A DNA stretch of 64,000 nucleotides from positions 930,001 to 994,000 of the forward strand of contig NW_006281105.1 of NCBI RefSeq assembly GCF_000203795.2. The letters are read 5' to 3'. A program made the translations under genes and the position numbers. Every line of letters starts with the position of its first letter. The first letter of the stretch is position 1. This document shows, piece by piece, positions 61,399 to 64,000 of the stretch. The DNA comes from Batrachochytrium dendrobatidis JAM81. Its lineage: Eukaryota > Chytridiomycota > Chytridiomycetes > Rhizophydiales. A model generated the notes under the pieces. The model was not told where the DNA came from. It made no database searches and saw nothing but the letters and a program-made list of their open reading frames with translations.

Positions 61399-63906
61399 AT
61401 GTCAATCTTTTTCAATACAGCATCATCAAAACTTATTCAACCCATCATCACATTTCAAGACATTGCTGAGACACCATATTTTATCATTGGTCTGATTCTC
61501 ATCGTGCTATCTTTAACGACAACGCTCACACTATCGGTGCGATATCTAACGCGTGCATTTATAGCCCAAAGAAGATCTGCATTGGGATGGTCATTGCTTA
61601 TCGTCAACGTGACGTCATTTGTTTCCACATTTGCCGAGACTCTTAATACCTATGTGACCAACTCTGTCGCCATGACAACTATTCGAATTTGGTGCTGGCT
61701 GATCACAGCTATGCAACTTAATTTGTTGAGTATCGATATTATGCAAGTGTATAGTTTAGTTTTAGGATTGGAACCATTGTATGCTCGAATTGGTATAGTC
61801 AAAATTGCTGCCTTTGGCATACACATTGCTATTAATGCGCTGTTGTACTCATCAAGTCTATTTGATTTTAATCCGGATTTAAACAAGGTACGTTTGAAGT
61901 ATCATGTGTGCGGTATTAAATCTTGAAATGCATTTACAGCCGTATTCACGTAGAATACAACACTTGTATTTTCTTGGTAATACACAATGGCTGGACACTC
62001 GTTGCGTTTTTCTATTGGGAGTTGACTGCTTCTTAATAGACATTCTCAATTCTTCAAACACGTTCATTATATGAGGCACAATCAGACTATAGTTGTCCTT
62101 TTTTTCTTTTTTGGTAGTCATACATTGTACAATCGCCAAATTTAAACCATACTTGTACACTAGACTGCACATATTGAATTGGACTGTTGATGTTGTCAAT
62201 ACAACTCTGTACACGCTCTTGTATTCTGGAATCAGATACGTTCGCGTTCTAGTCCAACAAAACAATGATTGTAAATCAGGAGTGACAATTGTTTTCATTT
62301 CAATCACTCAATGTTTGGTATGGACAAAGGGAAGTTGGAGGTTAAAAATGTACGATTTACTGGAACTGTGATGTGACTGTTGCTTTAAACATTTGTTCAG
62401 TTTTACACAAAAATAAGCAAAGAGCATAATGTTTCCCAGTAAATTTGGCACCAATCAAACATGAGACTAGCTATTTACTATATATTCCAACTCCACTAGC
62501 TAATGCTTTACTTTACATAAATTGTAATGTACACTTTATGTAAAACTAACCAAGTACACAAAACCCAGTATTTAATCGTTGCCTTTAGTTGATGATTAAA
62601 ACTTGGCTAATAGGATTAAATTTGTTTTAAATGCCATCAAACTGCAAAATAAATCAACGCCATGCCACGTATAATCCAGATCGCATTAACCATGTCAGGA
62701 GTATATACCATTTTTGTATCGCTTTTCAGCACAATCATGAATATTGTTATCGTAACAACATTTCAAAAACGATTCCGTCATGCAATACAAACACCTCCAG
62801 CAACTAAACCCAAACTTGTTCAAAACTGGCTGACACGATTATTCAAGGCAGATCCTCAAATCAACGTTAAAAGCCGTAAGGCTATTTCATTAGTGACCAA
62901 ACCGTACAAAATACACACTCATCAAACTCTTGTCACTCTGGCAGCATCATCCATTATTCTTTCTATTGGAAGCCTGGCTGGATTGATTGTGATGCAATAT
63001 AGTCTTTCGACTACAGGCGATAGAAAGTCGATGCTGATGATTGTGCATATGCACCAGGTTAGTTTGGGGCTATTCTGTTTGTATACAGCGGGTCAGACAT
63101 ACTTGTTTGAGATGATCAAGCATACACACGAAAGTATAGCACTGGGAACAGGAATGAATCATGGGCTAGCTAATATCTCTGGAAGCTCTGGAATGGAGTC
63201 TGCTGTTGGCTCATATACATCTGGCGGGCTACATCGAGGCGTAGTTAATTCAACCACGGGGATATCTATTGCAGGTATTTTACTTCGTCCATCAGAATCG
63301 CATCCTATTCATTCCAGCAAACGCCGAGCACCCATTGACGAGTTTCTACGTGACACGCGCAGCATCAGCACTGAAGCGTCCTTATCAAGCAGTATTAACA
63401 AGCCTCAAGCCATTACAACTAATACATCGTCCAAAAGTAGCTCATCTGAAGTAGTAATGGGCAGTTTGAGATCTAATGGAGCCATACCAACAAATGGATT
63501 GATTGGCATACCTTTCAGTGCAAGTCGAACACGAATCGTATCAAGTGATTATGTCGAAAATCATATTTTGCCATCTGGAGGTGAACAGCCAACTTTGATA
63601 TCAAAAACACTGGCATGTAGCCATTCAATTGGTCAAGCAGAGTTATCGACTTCTTCAGTCTTTGTCTCACTTAATGCTAAGCTACCATCACTTGAATTCA
63701 AGAATATAGTGGAACTTCCAGGTACAAGTCTAGGTAATCTTGAGCCGCCTGATACAATACTTGCGCAAAGAAGTAGACCTAGATCGTCTTCTTGCGGATC
63801 AAAACCGCACTCGAAAACTAGCATAGATTTCAACTCTAATGGGAAAATATTTCATGACCTAAACAATACTTTAGACGATGGTCATTTGAAAGCACTACCA
63901 AAATAA
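61399..63906 (+). CDS. Seven-transmembrane protein, orphan receptor-like
   Basis: Exon 1 (61399-61887) and exon 2 (62680-63906) join in phase 0 (DLNK|IALTMSG) to 571 residues. Four hydrophobic helices are in exon 1, beginning FIIGLILIVLSLTTTLTLSV, LLIVNVTSFVSTFAE, WCWLITAMQLNLLSI and VKIAAFGIHIAINALLY. Three more are in exon 2, beginning VYTIFVSLFSTIMNIVIV, LVTLAASSIILSIGSLAGLIV and MHQVSLGLFCLYTAGQTYL. A long Ser/Thr-rich cytoplasmic tail of about 250 residues follows. The topology suits a GPCR-like or other 7-TM sensor; no family motif was recognised. The 792-bp intron contains an element (61938-62530). The ATG inside the intron end (MPRIIQ) is not the start. Confidence 0.7.
61938..62530. 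mobile_element. Terminal-inverted-repeat element (long form), inverted copy 2 in the 7-TM intron
   Basis: It starts GCCGTATTCACGTAGAATACAACACTTG (about 61939), the reverse complement of the right end of copy 1 including its TAGAAT variant. It stays almost identical to copy 1 in opposite orientation to about 62470. On the minus strand it keeps an open frame (62307-61879) that reads through the terminus as CCILREYGCK. The distal terminus is degraded (TTTACATAA / TTATGTAAAAC near 62510-62545). Confidence 0.78.
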
Positions 63907-64000
63907 TCCTGACAGTCTTTATAGTGCCAAATGTATTATTTTAATCGAGTTAGTATATGTAGTCGTGTCATCTTTAAATAATATATGCATATGTTGTTTC

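Noticed and set aside
61879..62307. 142-codon minus-strand frame in the 7-TM intron
   Set aside because: The sister copy at 60630 is frameshifted by one base, and the frame runs through the terminal repeat. It is treated as element sequence, not an independent gene.
62662..62679. ATG (MPRIIQ) as the start of a separate protein at 62662
   Set aside because: An acceptor CCAG at 62676-62679 joins exon 2 in phase to the first four helices. A separate three-helix protein is less likely.

Overview
This is nuclear DNA of an intron-rich, AT-rich fungus. Introns are mostly 50-120 bp, run GT..AG with a few GC..AG, and sometimes show TACTAAT-like branch sites. A SPAG1-type dynein-arm assembly factor points to a flagellated (zoosporic) fungus. 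A tandem family of secreted S41 peptidases, together with a secreted low-complexity protein, suggests a chytrid and most likely Batrachochytrium. The genus is an inference from gene content; no database was searched.

Layout. 1-787 (-) is the 5' end of SMC2, running off the left edge. 969-2609 (+) is KRR1. 2741-4341 is a 1.6 kb inverted repeat around a retropepsin-like aspartic protease gene. 4346-7747 (+) is MRE11. 8044-10350 (-) is UDP-glucose pyrophosphorylase, divergent from a BolA/Fra2-like gene (10460-10948, +). 11109-12861 (+) is ESS2/DGCR14. 13000-14181 (-) is a secreted repeat protein. 15986-17850 (+) is ATG4 and 18409-19022 (+) is TAF10. 19071-21099 (-) is a TMEM135-like membrane protein. 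21194-27110 (-) is dynactin p150, and 27157-36321 (-) is a RAV1/DMXL V-ATPase regulator. 36655-39348 (+) is mitochondrial Hsp70. 40289-40966 (-) is an Hsp20-like protein, and 41662-43415 (-) is SPAG1. 43560-54054 is a tandem array of three S41 peptidase genes. 54102-58076 (+) is a PlsB/GPAT-type acyltransferase. 58283-58608 (-) is a mitofissin (Atg44) homologue. 58744-60391 (+) is a single-pass membrane protein, and 61399-63906 (+) is a 7-TM protein.

Most genes are conserved housekeeping genes and are not one pathway, although three concern membranes and organelles (ATG4, mitofissin, RAV1). The unusual part is what lies between them. A family of short elements shares a terminal sequence close to GCCGTATTCACGTAAAAT. 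Copies occur in intergenic DNA, inside introns of RAV1 and the 7-TM gene, across one stop codon, and at the start of every S41 repeat unit. The whole 10.5 kb S41 array is bracketed by a perfect 23-bp inverted copy of this terminus. The array therefore looks like a gene family amplified together with, or by, this element. A second feature is repeated GC-AG introns, in KRR1, RAV1 and all three S41 genes. Exon boundaries were set by eye from splice sites, reading phase and recalled family alignments. Most multi-exon models close in frame, but small shifts are possible.
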